Origin: Clavelina lepadiformis
Lineage: Eukaryota > Chordata > Ascidiacea > Aplousobranchia > Clavelinidae
Direction of reading: 5' to 3'
NCBI RefSeq assembly: GCF_947623445.1
Contig: NC_135241.1
Span: 15,068,501 to 15,132,500, forward strand
Length of the DNA stretch: 64,000 nt
Both the position numbers and the translations under genes were made by a program. The notes under the pieces were generated by a model. It was not told where the DNA came from, searched no databases, and worked only from the letters and a program-made list of their open reading frames with translations. Of this stretch, positions 1-18,400 are shown one piece after another (position 1 is the first letter of the stretch; every line of letters begins with the position of its first letter).

Positions 1-133
1 TTGAAATCTCAAGTATACCAGTAACAGTGATCCCAAACTTAGAATATTCAGTCATATCCGAATTGGTTGTGTCCAAATTGGCAGCTCATGTTTATTTATA
101 TACTAAACTATAGCATATGAGTGTTAAAACATT

Positions 134-236
134 TTGGGTCAAGTATACAAGTGCACAACCAGATAATGTCACGATTTGAGTATCTGAGGACTAGTATACA
201 AATCATCCTGTGGTTGTGCACTTGTATACTAGACCC
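134..236. repeat. Short palindromic MITE-like inverted repeat, copy 1
   Basis: Two arms of about 26 bp face each other: gggtcaagtatacaagtg near 137 and its near-complement cacttgtatactagaccc near 219, around a loop of about 50 bp. A second copy with related arms lies at 5766-5878, so this is a dispersed element rather than a chance hairpin. No coding content is seen. Family not identified. Confidence 0.65.
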
Positions 237-241
237 AATAT

Positions 242-1500
242 TTTCGATATTAGGTAGCCTGTGCGAAATAGGGGCAGATGTCACCGTAAGTTGCCATTCC
301 AAACCTTCATTCCATCATCCCCATCTCTTTTGATCTTTTAATGTCAATTGTCAATCATTTATTTTTCGTTAAAAGCGCGGTGGGGACGAAAAATCTAGCC
401 AGTTGTTACTAACACACGCCAATGAACAGGAAAAAGTGACAAAGCCGAAAAGGCTTAAAACGTGCTAAAGAGAATTAATTTTAATATTTACTAGCAAAAA
501 CTAGCCCGGCCACTAAACCTATAATTAGTTAAAACGATAAAACATAAGTTGAAAAAGCGAACATTAAGCAGACAAGCAGGTGGTGTGTTCAAGCAACCGA
601 TGAATGAAAATTGCTTCAATGATGTACATCAGTGGATGGGAAAAGAAACCCCATCCTGGGCAAGAACCCAGTTTCTGGTGGCCATAGCACTAAGGAAGGG
701 TTCGTTTATTAGACCGAGTTTGTAAAGCAAGAATGCACACCAATGACAATCTTTGGGAGATGTGAAGACAATACTGCTCGTTGCAAGACGCAAACTTCTC
801 AGGTACATGGACAATGATGTATGGAAAAAGAAGCCAATGGTAGTGCTGAAAGGTAACCCCTTTTGGTCCGAAGCTGAAGACTTGAGCGGCGCTGGTGGTG
901 ACATTTTAATCCAGTAACTGGTTCCAGTCTTTTGTCTTGAAAATATGTAAAAGCAATCTGCAGTAATTGCATCCGAAATAGCTGTGTAATGAGTGTTGAG
1001 AATTTACAAGTTAATAAATAAACAGACTGCGGTATAATTTTCTTAATCCGATTCGAAATGTCCAATACCATCATCTTATCAAAGTGCCTTATCAAAAGGT
1101 ACTTGTTGTGCGCATGCTTACTGCCTATGTCTACAGTTTGGCAACAACAAATTTGGTGGCATGTGGTTGAGGAAAGCTTTAACTGTTTTGAAGTAAAAGA
1201 AAGGTACAGCAAGTGAATGTGTTTTAAAAATTCAGAGAAACCTCATCAATATGGTTTCAGTTCCACTATAACTAAATGTTGCCTACACTCAATAACGGAG
1301 TGTGATTTAAAGCCAGCAAACATCCATTAGTGAAGTACAATTAAAAATATATACATAATAAAAAGAAAAATAAGTGCATAGTGCAATAAAATAGATGAAA
1401 GTGCATGGCTCTGGAGTGCAGATTTACAATTGTCACATAGTGTCATGCAAGTGTGATAATGAAGCAAAGTAACTTTTTAATTTTTTTAAAAATAATTGTC
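242..1500. other. Gene-free stretch
   Basis: I see no exon-like coding segment, tRNA or clear repeat boundary. Short open frames here on the minus strand have no recognisable motif and no supporting splice sites. Confidence 0.5.
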
Positions 1501-1516
1501 ATATTTTGGAAAAGTT

Positions 1517-1935
1517 TCAAATCAGTAGGCAGAGAATTCCAAATTTTGGTTCCATGTATCGAATAGTTTGTTGGGTTAAGGATTTACTGTAAAAGGGAAG
1601 GCAAAAATCGTTTTGATTTCTTAGCGAATTGGCATATCTCGATGAATTTATTTGGAAAAAAGCTGAAAATAATGGAGGAAGCAATTGATGCTTGGCTTTG
1701 AACATGGAGGAGCATATTTCACTATCAAAAAATCTATTTATAAATACAAAATTGCAGTCCTTCAAGGGATTTGAATAAACTTTGGTTTTATAACCACATA
1801 TTAGTTCGGCATACTTGTTGCATATTTTCTGAATATGTTTCAAAACATATTGGTGGCCATGCTTCCAAACTGGGATAAACTAACGTAAATGACCTTCTAC
1901 ATGAGTGTGGTATAAAGACATCAGTGCAGCTTTAT
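1517..1935 (-). pseudogene. Decayed non-LTR retrotransposon, C-terminal part of the reverse-transcriptase ORF
   Basis: A 108-codon open frame (1517-1843) plus upstream frame up to about 1935 reads on the minus strand like the C-terminal region after the RT domain of CR1/L2/jockey-type LINEs. It has an LYHTHVEGHL-like segment followed by VWKHG, then KIC, then a block with SSMFKAKHQLLPPLFSAFF and RYMEPKFG, matching the family pattern (fMyk..LLP..f..fF, then i.y.GPk.WN). It lacks the catalytic palm and contains a stop near 1880, so it is a dead 5'-truncated copy. The clade is inferred only from these motifs. Confidence 0.65.
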
Positions 1936-1999
1936 TTAAATAAGGTTCCTGTTCATTGCTAAGTTAGTTCTTTGTTTGTTTCAAGTTAATTCTTTGGCG

Positions 2000-2785
2000 A
2001 AAAGCTTCCCCTTTGGGAAGTTACTGCCTCAAAAGGAAACTTTTGCCATTTTGATCTAGTGTTCTAGACTGACAACGTAGCTAGGCTATTTGGTGCACAA
2101 AATGGGTCAATTTGATTATTGCAAGTAATTCTCAAACAGCAACATTTGGTGCACACCAGTATTGGGAAATTACGCTGTCCGGCCAGCAAGTGCAGAAAAA
2201 ACTTACATTCCGTGACTGGGGTATAGACTTATCACAGTCTGAGGAATAACCCCAATGCATTCAATACCAAACAAGTTCTTACTTACATGCGAACTATGTC
2301 CATAACCTATGTTGGCTACCAGCATGCAGGCAGTATAGAGCCTACATATATTTGTAAATAGCAGTTACGGGTCATTTCGTTACAACACGGTAGCCTTACG
2401 GTACTTCATCATTTTGCCTCGAGAGCGACACAAGAACAATTAGATACGTTGTTTAACCATTACCTCTCGCAAAAATATACCTACTTGCATCGCCTAGCCC
2501 TAATCTAATGAGATTCGAAGAGTAACATTCCAATATTTAAAAAACTGGATGTTTTACAACCTACTAGCTTAGTAAGTGAAGCGTTCTTCTACCAAGGAAA
2601 CAAACAAACAAAAGCATAGAAATTTTAAAATGAAGAATGAATAGACATCATTTGTCACCCTCGTTTAGGTACTGATGGTAGTGTAAATGGGTCTAGGACT
2701 CCTCGTCCTAGCCTTCAATTTTTTTTTATTCAAAAACATAAAATTTTACCTAAAAATTTATCAAAGGGACGTGTTTTGCAGTACA
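2000..2785. other. Gene-free stretch
   Basis: No coding, RNA or terminal-repeat structure is recognised between the LINE remnant and the SINEs. A short T-run lies near 2719. Confidence 0.4.
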
Positions 2786-2790
2786 AGCAG

Positions 2791-2995
2791 ACCGGCTCGG
2801 TAGCCGAGTAAATCTAGCCTCTTAATAAATGCGGCTTGAATTCCATGTTCGATCCTCAGTGGCGCTACAACATTGTAAAGCTCTTGGGCAAGGCATTAAC
2901 GACAATTTCTTCTGTTTTGTGAATCACCTGATGGACAATTAGTTATAAATTCGGGCAATACAATGTAAAAAAGCAGAAATAAAAACTATGTAACT
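2791..2995 (+). repeat. tRNA-derived SINE, family A
   Basis: The head resembles a tRNA with an A-box-like ggctcggtagccgagt (from 2794) and a B-box-like gttcgatcc (about 2847). Downstream is a body segment ttgggcaaggcattaacga (about 2884-2902), a motif known from the tails of many marine-invertebrate SINEs. The 3' side is A-rich. Not an active tRNA gene: the acceptor stem and anticodon arm do not pair properly. Confidence 0.6.
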
Positions 2996-3002
2996 TGCAT
3001 AA

Positions 3003-3165
3003 AGGTTAGCTTGGTAACTGGAGCTCGAGCGATTAGGAATCATCGCCAGGATTAAGCAATGCCTTTATAATACTATATGGTATTTATAAAGGCATTGGCT
3101 TAAGTCGTACAAAAAGTTAGTCAGAGTATAAAGATTAAAAATTATCCTCTTACACCAAAACATTA
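3003..3165 (+). repeat. tRNA-derived SINE, family B, copy 1
   Basis: The sequence from ggttagcttggtaactgg through ttaggaatcatcgccagg to agtcagagtataaagattaa matches the copy at 27262-27390 block by block. In this copy a palindrome of about 39 bp (3058-3096, arms aatgcctttataa / ttataaaggcatt) sits in the place of the 3' part of the B-box region. The A-box-like and tRNA-like start suggest a pol III-derived SINE. Confidence 0.55.
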
Positions 3166-3517
3166 AAAATTATAATCCAATTTTCCGGTATATCTCATTT
3201 TTTCTAGTTCTTCCAGTTAAACTTAAAGGTACTCAGCTTTGGTGCCATTGTTGAGCCTTAAACACCACAACATTATTAACACCTTACACGTTTTTGCTCT
3301 GCAGGCGTAAACCGTAAACAATTATAGTATCATTGGTTAAATCCTACCATGATCCTGCAATACAATACCAGTACCTCTTTTCTAGCCTGTGTTGTTTACT
3401 TGATGTCTTTTGTTTTTGTTGTCACTTGCAGCGGGGGATATCGCGCGAAGCCGCGATCTCGCTCAGTTTAATTGGTAGTACGGTAGTTTCGTTGGAACGG
3501 TTACTGCTAGTAGATAC

Positions 3518-3942
3518 TAGGGATGTGCCGCGAGGAAGATTATTCGGGTTCGTGTGAACCCGAATATCATGAAGGTCGACACGAACGAATCCCGAATCTA
3601 TTCGTATTAGAACCAAACAAATAAAATTTCCTCCAAAAGTTATCAAGTCTTGCTTCTAAAATGACGTAATCGATAAACAAATCGCTTTCTTTCCAAAAAT
3701 AGAGTTTAAAAAACGATCGAAAAAGCAAAATCGTTAGGAAAACGACCTTCATTGTAAGTACTGCTGACTCTAGTTTAGTATTGTCGGGAAACTAGATCAT
3801 CATTTTTTACGAAAGTCAGTAAATTTATAAGTAATATTGTATTCGGGTTCGCCATTCTTGGTATTCGTGTTCGCCCGAATCTTCCATAAAGGCGATATTC
3901 GGCGAATCTATTCGGGTTTGGGTTCGTATCGGCCCATCCCTA
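3518..3942. mobile_element. Non-autonomous hAT-like element, TAGGGATG family, 425 bp
   Basis: The ends are tagggatgtgccg and cggcccatcccta, near-perfect terminal inverted repeats. The flanks carry an exact 8-bp target duplication gtagatac (3510-3517 and 3943-3950), the hallmark of hAT insertions. The inside is built of repeated attcgggttcg segments in both orientations. No transposase is encoded. Confidence 0.85.
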
Positions 3943-4079
3943 GTAGATACGCTAGTAGCGTATGCTACTAGGCCAGTACAGAGGTACGCCTAGTACCGGC
4001 ACATAATTAATATGTCTTATGTAGGCTATACTTGCAATAAATTGATAATGTCGTGTCACATCTTGTAGTTGAACTAAGC

Positions 4080-4375
4080 CAGGAGTGTCCAACCTTTTTC
4101 CTTCAAGGGCCGAATACGGGTGTTATAACTCTCGTAGGACCAGATAGGCTACAACTTATCAGTACAGAAATAATGAATACATTTATACACGAAGAGTAGT
4201 TTATTTCAAGCATAATTTGAAACCATTTCTGTTGTAATATTATAACCTTTCGGCCGACAAAAGGTTAGAGTATTCTAACCGCACGCAACAATATAGTCAG
4301 ATGATTCAACAGGTAAAATAAGTTAAGATAAGTCAAAAGGGTTCTTCAACTCAACAGTCTTCAAAGTATTGTGGG
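4080..4375. mobile_element. hAT-like element remnant, one end visible
   Basis: It begins caggagtgtccaacctttttc, nearly identical to the left end of the element at 14582, and contains the ggccgaat and gtgggccaaa blocks common in such elements. No matching right terminus is seen; the right side runs into LINE-like sequence near 4390. Confidence 0.5.
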
Positions 4376-4389
4376 CCAAAACAATAGAA

Positions 4390-4900
4390 TATTGTACCAG
4401 GCTCTATAAGGGAACTTACATCAACTACTCTTTTTAGTAACAAATTAAAAGCATATTTACTAGAGAGACAGTCTAAGAACATGTACTCCGACTGGCAGCT
4501 ACTCGACTAACTCACCTTTATCTTCATGTTTATGCACTTCTAAATTTACCCTTATTTTTAAATCACTGTAATCAACTTGTATTTATGAGCAATTAAATAC
4601 CTTTTTAATTTTACCGCTTTCTGTAATTACTGTGGTCAGATCTTACTTATAAACACTTATTTACGTTCACATTCTCAGAAGTTGATTAACTTGCACTTTT
4701 TTCCATTTTGTTCACCTTGCTGTGAGTGTGTTTTTATACATGAATGTTTTTGCATTCCATTGCACCTTGTATATCTATAACATAAATTGATTTTGTGTAG
4801 GGGCTAGCTTACTTTACACACCCACACTATCTCGTTTGTAGTTTCTATCAAAGTTCGTATTTTTGTTCTCTCTCTCTCTCTTATTGCTTAATTGTTTTAA
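4390..4900 (+). pseudogene. 3' end of a decayed non-LTR retrotransposon
   Basis: The plus-strand frame 4400-4510 encodes SIRELTSTTLFSNKLKAYLL and runs to a stop at about 4510, matching the extreme C-terminus of CR1/L2-type LINE polyproteins (LP..ir...sl..FK..LK.yLl). The following 400 bp, with a taggggctagcttac segment near 4798 and a (tc)n run near 4868, may be its 3' UTR. The rest of the element is absent. Confidence 0.5.
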
Positions 4901-5478
4901 TGTTATACCATGGTAGCATTGTTGTTTATTGGGAGAGTAGTAATTACTTTATGCAGTTTTTAGATTCATTCTCGCAAATTTTGCTTTGCCAGACAAATTA
5001 GCATATGTACCAAATAGATCTACAAAATTTGCCATACTTTCCACTCTGGATTTATAGTCATGAAATTTTAATTCATGATGTGACTAACGACAGATATAAC
5101 TCCTGTCTATTTGATCAAGCAAAACCAAAGCACGGTTATTACCTCACGTTAACAACTGTGCTTTCTGTTAATACACGCTTTATAAAAACAGTAATGTGGG
5201 CAGAGTGCAGATATCCCACTCTTTGTTTTGTGGTACCTTGAAAATCAAAGTAAGACAAGATTGTTTGTTATACGGTGGTATTATAGTAAACTAGTTTGAT
5301 TGTCTCCAGACATACATTGAGAATTTAGTTGCAGCTTTTTTTTTATTTAAGGCAATGTTTTTTTTAACCAGCACTTGCCCTGATTTTAAACTATGCTTAT
5401 CAAGCTTTTGTTTGGCCAATAGACATTTAATTTGAAATCATTTAGAATTTCTTTAAATTATTTGCAAAGAACTACTAG

Positions 5479-10545
<5,067 letters not shown>

Positions 10546-10580
10546 AACTTTAAAAAGTTGTACTGGGTATTTGATGTAAA

Positions 10581-10586
10581 AATAAA
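10581..10586 (+). terminator. Poly(A) signal AATAAA of the CENPV-like gene
   Basis: A canonical hexamer lies 36 bp after the stop codon at 10543-10545, giving a very short 3' UTR. Confidence 0.65.
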
Positions 10587-10599
10587 GATAAGGATGTTG

Positions 10600-12471
10600 C
10601 AATTAGAATGTTGTGCTCGAATTTTGACCTGCTGAGTTGAATCCTTTATTTTTCATAAGTAGTTAAAATCACAGGAGAAATATTTCAGTAGTTTTTGTTT
10701 ATAGGTTTTTTTTAAAAGATCGTGGGCTGGTTGCAACATTTTGTAATTTTGTTTAAGTAAAAATATATATATTCTTTTACCATATATTGTATCAATGAAG
10801 TGACCTGTTACTCATGGTTTATTTGCTAATCAGTCGCTCACATCAAGCATAATTATCAAAGCTGGCAGGTTTGATTTGAAGTTGCTGAAAATGAGCTTTT
10901 TATCGGCAAGTATTTCTTCCCACATTATAACACTAATATACATTTTGTATAAAATAAAATGACTTTTAATTTTGTATTGTGGATTTTTTGTATTATTTCA
11001 CAATGAATTTTTCTAATTGCCATTGAATACATTTCTGTTTGTTGTCATTGTAACATTATAGAATATTTTGTCCTGTAGTGAAATCCCAATACTTCGAACA
11101 ATTTTCTCCCCAGGGCTAGAACATTGTATGGGGATAGTAACATTTCAGGAATACCAAAATGGCGTCACACATCTATCCTAAAATAAAAATACATCACATC
11201 CCACTTCCTTAATGATCAAATGAAACATAGTATTTAACAAACTCACTCATACAAACTGAAAGTAATCTATTACTGCAACCTCTCTAGTGTTCCTACTACG
11301 CACATTTTCTACCTTTTTTGCAAAATATTGGGTTATTAAAAAAAACGAATTTGGCCAATGTTGCAGACCACTACGAGCAAATTTGGTCTCTTAAATCTTG
11401 GTAGGAAGTAAGTAGCCTTGATTAATACATTTAAAACAGTAAGGCCACACTACATATATATATAGTGTTAGCTGTGAGACTCAAGAGATGACATGTACAA
11501 GGTCAAGATTCCATTTAATAGCTTTTGTATTTGCCAACACTACAGCTCTAATAGGTGTTCGTTTCCTGCCATTCGCATGTAGAAAATTTACTTTGTGTTT
11601 AGAGTATCTGTAGAAGAACTACCTGCTTTAGTGCAACAACTGATAAAAAAGTAAACAAATTTTCGCAGATATCCATACAAAATATTGCGAACATGTGTTG
11701 TGTTGGATTCATATATTATGCATAAGTTGAACTTGTATACTGCATGTCAGACATTTATTCATTCGCTAGCATTGATTATTTTTTGAACACAGTTGTGTTG
11801 TTTTGGCGTAATCCACTTATTTGAGGCTTTGTAAACTTTTTTCTAAAAAATTCTCTGTCAGAGTTGGATGCTGGGATTTCTGGGTTGAAGGGATACAATG
11901 CATTAAATCCGTTTCTGACAATTTTTGCTGCATGTGGTGGGAGTTACTGATTAATGAACTTTGAAAAAATTAGATTCCACTGTATTTGATTTTAAGTTCT
12001 CGTTTGCAAATTCATTGAAAAGATAGCATATTAAAGAAGACCTTTTTGCCAGTAAATAATGTTGCAATAATTTGTATGCTCGATGAATTCACGCTTTAAC
12101 TTTAACTTCATCCCTGTGTATTATCAGAAATTCACAATAGTCAAAAATTTACAATTCAATGTGCATTTTCTTTTAAATTCATCTTTTGATTTGTATTTGC
12201 CTGTAAACTTGAGAGTATGAGACCATAACATTTACATTTTTTTATAAGGTTTAATATCATGTGTTATTTTATCGTGATTTTTATAGATTTATAGCTTTGC
12301 TTTGGTACTGATTTATCTCTATGATTCATCGCACACTAATTTCATTATAAAAATAGCTTTAACCATTCACGTAATTTACAACAGGAAAACACTAGAAACT
12401 ATATGGCAATGAATTTTTGTTGAACTGTGATACAGTACTTGTAAAAGTTTCATTTTGCTTGTTGCAGCTTG
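10600..12471. other. Intergenic stretch between the CENPV-like and XRCC1-NTD genes
   Basis: About 1.9 kb of AT-rich sequence with a short (ta)n run near 11453. I recognise no exon or element ends. It should contain the promoter and any 5' UTR of the downstream gene. Confidence 0.4.
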
Positions 12472-15400
12472 ATGGCACCTATAAAAATTAAAGAAATAGT
12501 TAAAGTGTCTTCAGAGGTATAAAGTTATTTTTTATTTAATTGTTTGCTTACCATTTTGTATTTTTGTGGTAATATCAAATATCTGCTTTTTATGGTGTTG
12601 TTGTATATAATGTTTAGGATGAAAGGTATCCAGCTGGCAATTTATTGGGTGATGGAAAATGGATGAGCAATGTTCAAACTCCCAAGATTGGTGAAGAGTT
12701 TATTGAGCTTATTTTTGATAAACATGCAAAAATACACTACATCGACATTGGTATATATTCTGCTACTTTTCAGTAGATGTACTTTTAGGCTACATTGTAA
12801 AATAATGTTGAAAAGCTTTTTTACTCATCAGCATTTATTTATGCTTTATCGGTTTTGCAGGCTACAGCAATGTTGCATCTTTAGAAATTCAAGTTGCTTC
12901 ATCTCTATGGCCATCTTATCATGATTATATAACATTAATGTCTCCAGTCATTTTGCAAAATATGATGGATGCAAGAACCGGCAAAAACAAAGCAGGATGC
13001 AAAATGTTTAATTATAATGGTAAAAAATTGGAGAAATTGTTTACTTTTGCATGGTATGCTTGCAATTTAGACGCTAGCTGCAATTACAAATTAGTAAAAT
13101 ACTCCATATTTAGATCATTTAATCCAGGAAATTGCAAATCAACCATGGGACAAAGTTAAATTGTTATTTTTGCAACCACACGCTAGGAACAAACAAGTTT
13201 CTTTAGAGTTCATAAGATTTGGAAGTGCCAAATGCTCTTCTGTTTCTGCTGCTGTTTCTAAGGTTACGAATAAGGTGATTAACGCATTTATTTCCAACCT
13301 AAATAATGGCATTTATCTGCAAACAGTCAGCTATCTTATCACAGATTTGGAGTTTTGATATTTATGACACCTTAACTAACTTGTTCTGTTTTTATAATAT
13401 TTTACTGACCTAACAGATCATGTTATGTTTGAAATGAATTTTCTAGTACCAACTAATATAATGTTACACTTCGATGGATTGCACCTATTAAGCTTTGCCA
13501 AAATTGACCATTTGTGTAACAGTATAAACTTGACTCAGTGTGTTATTAATTTTTGTGTTCATGACATGTTATCACTAGTTTATGGTCATAATCTTCATGT
13601 TTACAGAAGCAAATTGCTGAATATTGCAGTAAAACTCCACCTTCTAATTGGAAAACATCACATTTAAACAAAGTACTTAAATCTTTGGAACAAAGGTATT
13701 CCTTATAAAAAAGATATATAACCATAAAATTACTTTTTCGTATTACAAACACAAAAAACTTTTGATTACTGTGTTTGAAATTTCATTCAGCAACAATGAT
13801 GTCAAAAAGAGCCCTTTACGCTTTGTTACAAAACTACAGCAGTTTTCTTCAAATGACCGAGGAATGTACAGTGGTGTGGGCTTGGAACGATCTGCTAAAA
13901 TGCTTTTAGCATCAAAAACCATCATACATAAAAATGTGAATACTAACATATTATCTGTAAAGATATCCACTCAATCCAGGTCCAAAAAAGTATTCAGCTT
14001 ATTCAAGATTTTGTTAATATACAACTAAAATATTTTGGCAACCTTTTCCAAATTTATTTAATATTGTTACTGTCCAAACTTCCAAAAATATCATAGCTAT
14101 CATCAAATTGTAATTTTTAAAATTCTTTCCTTGCGGGACAATTCCAATTGTATATTATTGTGATCCTCTTTCGAATAGCACCAAACACATAATTATTCAT
14201 ATATTCAACACATTATTATTCATATATTATTCAAGATAATTTTTTATAGATGTAACCTATTCCAGAAAGATGTTTTTTAACCTTAATATGGTTGTTTTTA
14301 CCTTGGTCTGCTGGGTGACGGATTTTGCCTAAGGCTGTGGTCAGGAATCTGTTGGCCGCTCCCCAATTTTGGACCTTTAGCCAAATTATAATGAGCCACT
14401 TTTGTCATTTCAATTTCTGTGGTTGTTTACAGTCATTACCACAAACATCTAAAAAATAATCTAAACTACCTTGTACTAACCCTCCGTGTAAATGACAGCA
14501 ATTCTTATGTTACAATGAGAACCATTGTGATTGGAACAATAGTCCAGGCAATTTATCAAACAGATCTCAGTCAATTTAAAACAGGGGTGTCCAAACTTTT
14601 TCGCCAAAAGGCCACAAGCGATTTACGAACGATTGCGCTGGCCACTTGAGTGTTTACTGCTAATTTCTAATTAAAACCCTCACACCAAAAATCTAATCTT
14701 AGAAAAACATATTATCCTCTTACAATTATAAGAACAATAAACATACCAAGATATAGTAAATTAAACAGAGTTTTTACTACACGTTGACATTTCAATGTGT
14801 AGTTTGGCACTGTTTTCTCTAACAAGTTTGGCAATATTTGATGAGATGGACGATGTAGCAATGCGAAGCGAGTTTTCCATATGGCTATCAGAAATTAGTA
14901 TCGGTAAACAAACAATAAATGTCAATTTCTCGGAATGTAAGTTTCCCATAAATTACGTAGGCGGTTCAGTTGATAATATAAGTCTTCGACAAATACCGCG
15001 TGGGCCACGGGTTGGACACCCCTGACCTGAAATCAAACCTCATAATTAAGACTACGGTAGTCAGAAAAACTGACTGCTATTGATATACCAGCTTACACTT
15101 GTACCAACCAATGAATTTTTTGGTTTCAAACGGCCACAATACAACTTAACTTTAGTTGCGGAGTTGCGGCAGACCACAACGTCATAACAGTAGCTTACAT
15201 TGATGGTGTGAGTATATTTTCATTTTTCATGATACTGTTAATAAGCTTTTTGATTAGTGGTACAGTACACCTTTTGTGTGTTTATGGTTATAACTGCAGC
15301 AAATCGTACAGATTTATTGCTGCTAATTTTTTTTTGGATTCTGATTATTTCACTGAGTGCAGATTTAATGTGCATTAGAGCTTTTCTATTTTTGGTTCAT

Positions 15401-18400
15401 ATGGAAAGTTTTAGCAATACATTATTGTCAAGATATTGGAATTGGTTGAATACTTTCTGGACAGGCGGCAATAATGTACTTTACATACATATAAATTTTT
15501 ATTATTGATATTTATTACGCTGAAGCCCGCACAGTTTATTTTATAGCTTATCTTTGTGTGCTCATTTGGATTCAATCATAAAACTTGTTTCTATGTTTGT
15601 AGAAAAAAACTCCTACAAAAAATGATGATGAAATAGTTTATAAAAAGAAGCAGAAAACACCTAAATCTGAAAATTTGTTAAGACACTCACCCAATAACGT
15701 TTTGAAGAAGCCCCGTGCCAAAAATGACATTTTACAGATTGATTGTGCAGAAACAAAAACTAAGAATAAGATACCTGAGCAATGTTCAAAGCCAATAGTG
15801 TGTGGGTCTTTTGCAACAGATATCAAAACTGATCTTTTAAACTTGGTCGACAAAGATCCTAGAAACAACCACTGTGAAAGAGGTCAGTTAAAGCCAAGCA
15901 CAGCAAGCAAACGTATTGTTGAAGACGTTGTGCATAATACATTGCCAGATGATGATTTACATATTGGAAGAAGAAAAGTGATGGCCAAGTTTTCAGATTT
16001 ACCACTTAGCTTGGATCAAAATTTAAAGACAGAATTCTGTAAAAAATCTGCTAATACTAGTTTTCAAAAGTCAAGCACATCTCTTTTACCAAAACAACTA
16101 CATACTACCTCCTGTTCTCCATGCCGATTAGATGAGCTTACCAAAGAGACTAACGAGATTGAAGTAATTCATGATGTTATAGTTTGCAATTCTAAAAAGG
16201 TGAATAAACTTCAAAATTGTACTGAAGATGGTTCTCATGAACATGAAGCAAAGTCCAGCTCTTCCAATGAACAAGTTTATACAGACACGCAGATAAAACA
16301 GCTCAAGAAAGCTATTAAGCGATTTTTCAATCTCCTTGACTGGGTAACATTTAATCCTTCAATACAAAAAGTAAAAGGTAAATGAGTTTGAATTCCAGTA
16401 ATACTGAAATTTCTTCATGTACGAGTTGCAATTGTTGTTTCGATACCCTGTTTTTGCTTTTTGTTCGATTTGTCGGTGTAATCCTAAGTTTTATATGCGA
16501 GATAAAAAACCTTTATAAATAGGGTACCTGTATTTAAAGTATAGGAATTTTTTTGCACTATTCACACCTATTTAAGAGTGAACTTTGTGCAGATCTTCGG
16601 AAGCAGTTTGAGGAAAAACATGATATAAAATTAAACAGAGATGGACGAGAGTATTTTCGGGATGTGACAGCAAGATTTATGTCATTAGCATTGAACACTC
16701 AAGAATTCAAAAAAGTGAAAGCAGTTGGTCGAGGAATAAAAAGAAAATCAACGGATATGTTAGTTTAAACATTTTTTGTCTTGAAAATTCAACAAAATGT
16801 GTATGTTACGTACAGTTGCAGTAACTTGGCCTCAGCCAAGTAATGTAATTCTTCCATGTTGCCTTTGTTTGGAGTATTTGTTGTTGCACAGTAAGATAAT
16901 ATTTTATGGTTACTAATGAATTTGGTAAAGTGGGAAAGATTGCAGTGTGCCTTTTTTACCTGTGAGGAACAGCTTAACTTTTAATACAGTGCTTTTACCA
17001 CTTTATCTGCCACTTGGTAACACAACTTTCTTGCCTTGTGTATAATTATGATGTAATTAATGTCATTTCATGCATTGGAGTCTTGGTTTCATTGAATAAG
17101 GGTATTCTGACAAACTGAGTTAAGGGCTTTCGCAAAACCGCTTTTATTATAAATATTAGTATTCAATCATACAAAAGTACCTTTTTACAAACGCTAAGGA
17201 TTAAGATAAAGATTTTCCTGAAAAGAGTTTTTGACAAATTAAAATTCACCTCTTTATAGTGTTGTTAAAAAGTGTATGGTACAATTATGGATCCAGGTTT
17301 GAAAATACAGTAACTTTATTTGTTTTGGGAAACAGTTAGAAAAGTGTATAATAAAAGCATAGGTAAGAGAAATATTTCAACACGCTGGTATCATACCAAA
17401 TTGCCCAGGATCAAAAAAGATTGATACTCTGTTATCGTTAGCATGCCCATCTGAGATATTTAGTTACGTTGCTACTAGTGATTTCAGTTAACGCTGCCAA
17501 ATATTGCACAAAAACTACATAATAAATCAAATAAAAGATGTGAACAACAAAAAATTAATGCTTAAGAGTTTCAATACTTGAGGTTAAATTGTTACGACTG
17601 AAACATCATCGCTATGTTGTTCAAATAGTTTTATTAATTTAAGGCTGAAGATTCTGATACTATTTCATGTTGGAGACATAATTAGTTCATGGACAATGAC
17701 GCTATTTCACAATTATTATTTTGTTTTTAGATTGGATGAAACAATATCTCATTGTGAGCAGTCACCCTCAAAAGTTCCGAACAATAATAGTGACCAAGAA
17801 AAAGTGCAATGCCCAATTTGTTTCAGTATGTTAGTGCTGTGATTTTGCAGTTAATCAGGAAAAAAACTTGGTTTTTACCGTAATAATATTTGAATACAGC
17901 ACTCGGATAAAATTCATAATTAATTATTATTCACATTGTCAGATTTTTTTGAATTATATCACATTGACTTTCATGCTTCTACTTGTGGTACATCTGGGGC
18001 AGACGATATTACATATGATGACTATCCACCTGAAGTGCAGGTTTAAATATAAATATCTACATTTACCCTTATTCTTTTTGAGGGTCTATCAAATCATTAA
18101 GTGAATGTTAGTGTATTTCATGGATCATTTACAGTTACAGCATTTTTGCACAGAATGCTGTAAAAACAGACGTAGACTGTTCCGAAAGCTCGTGTTTAAG
18201 CATACAAGAACAGAAAAAATGGATAAATTTTAGCAAGTAAGTAATTTCACATGTAATTACATGAAAGAATTTTGTATTCTATGGTTTGAATGCATTACAT
18301 AAGCAAATCATTTTGTGTTCCTAAATTGTCTGCAACGCTGCAGTGTTCTCAAGTTTAAGAGCATTTGTTTGAAAACAGATCGAGACTAATGCTATACTGT

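Noticed and set aside
799..1212. 137-codon minus-strand frame
   Set aside because: Composition and lack of any motif suggest a chance open frame.
2791..2870. Functional tRNA gene
   Set aside because: Box-like motifs are present but the cloverleaf does not pair and a SINE body follows.
12472..13274. Gene is XRCC1 itself
   Set aside because: No BRCT domains follow; the C-terminus instead carries two UBZ-type fingers.
13425..13667. 80-codon plus-strand frame
   Set aside because: It spans an intron and reads out of frame with the true exon at 13607-13695.
15675..16385. Stand-alone 236-codon plus-strand gene
   Set aside because: Its first codon is TTG and the frame extends upstream to a splice acceptor at 15602; it is the large middle exon of the XRCC1-NTD/UBZ gene.
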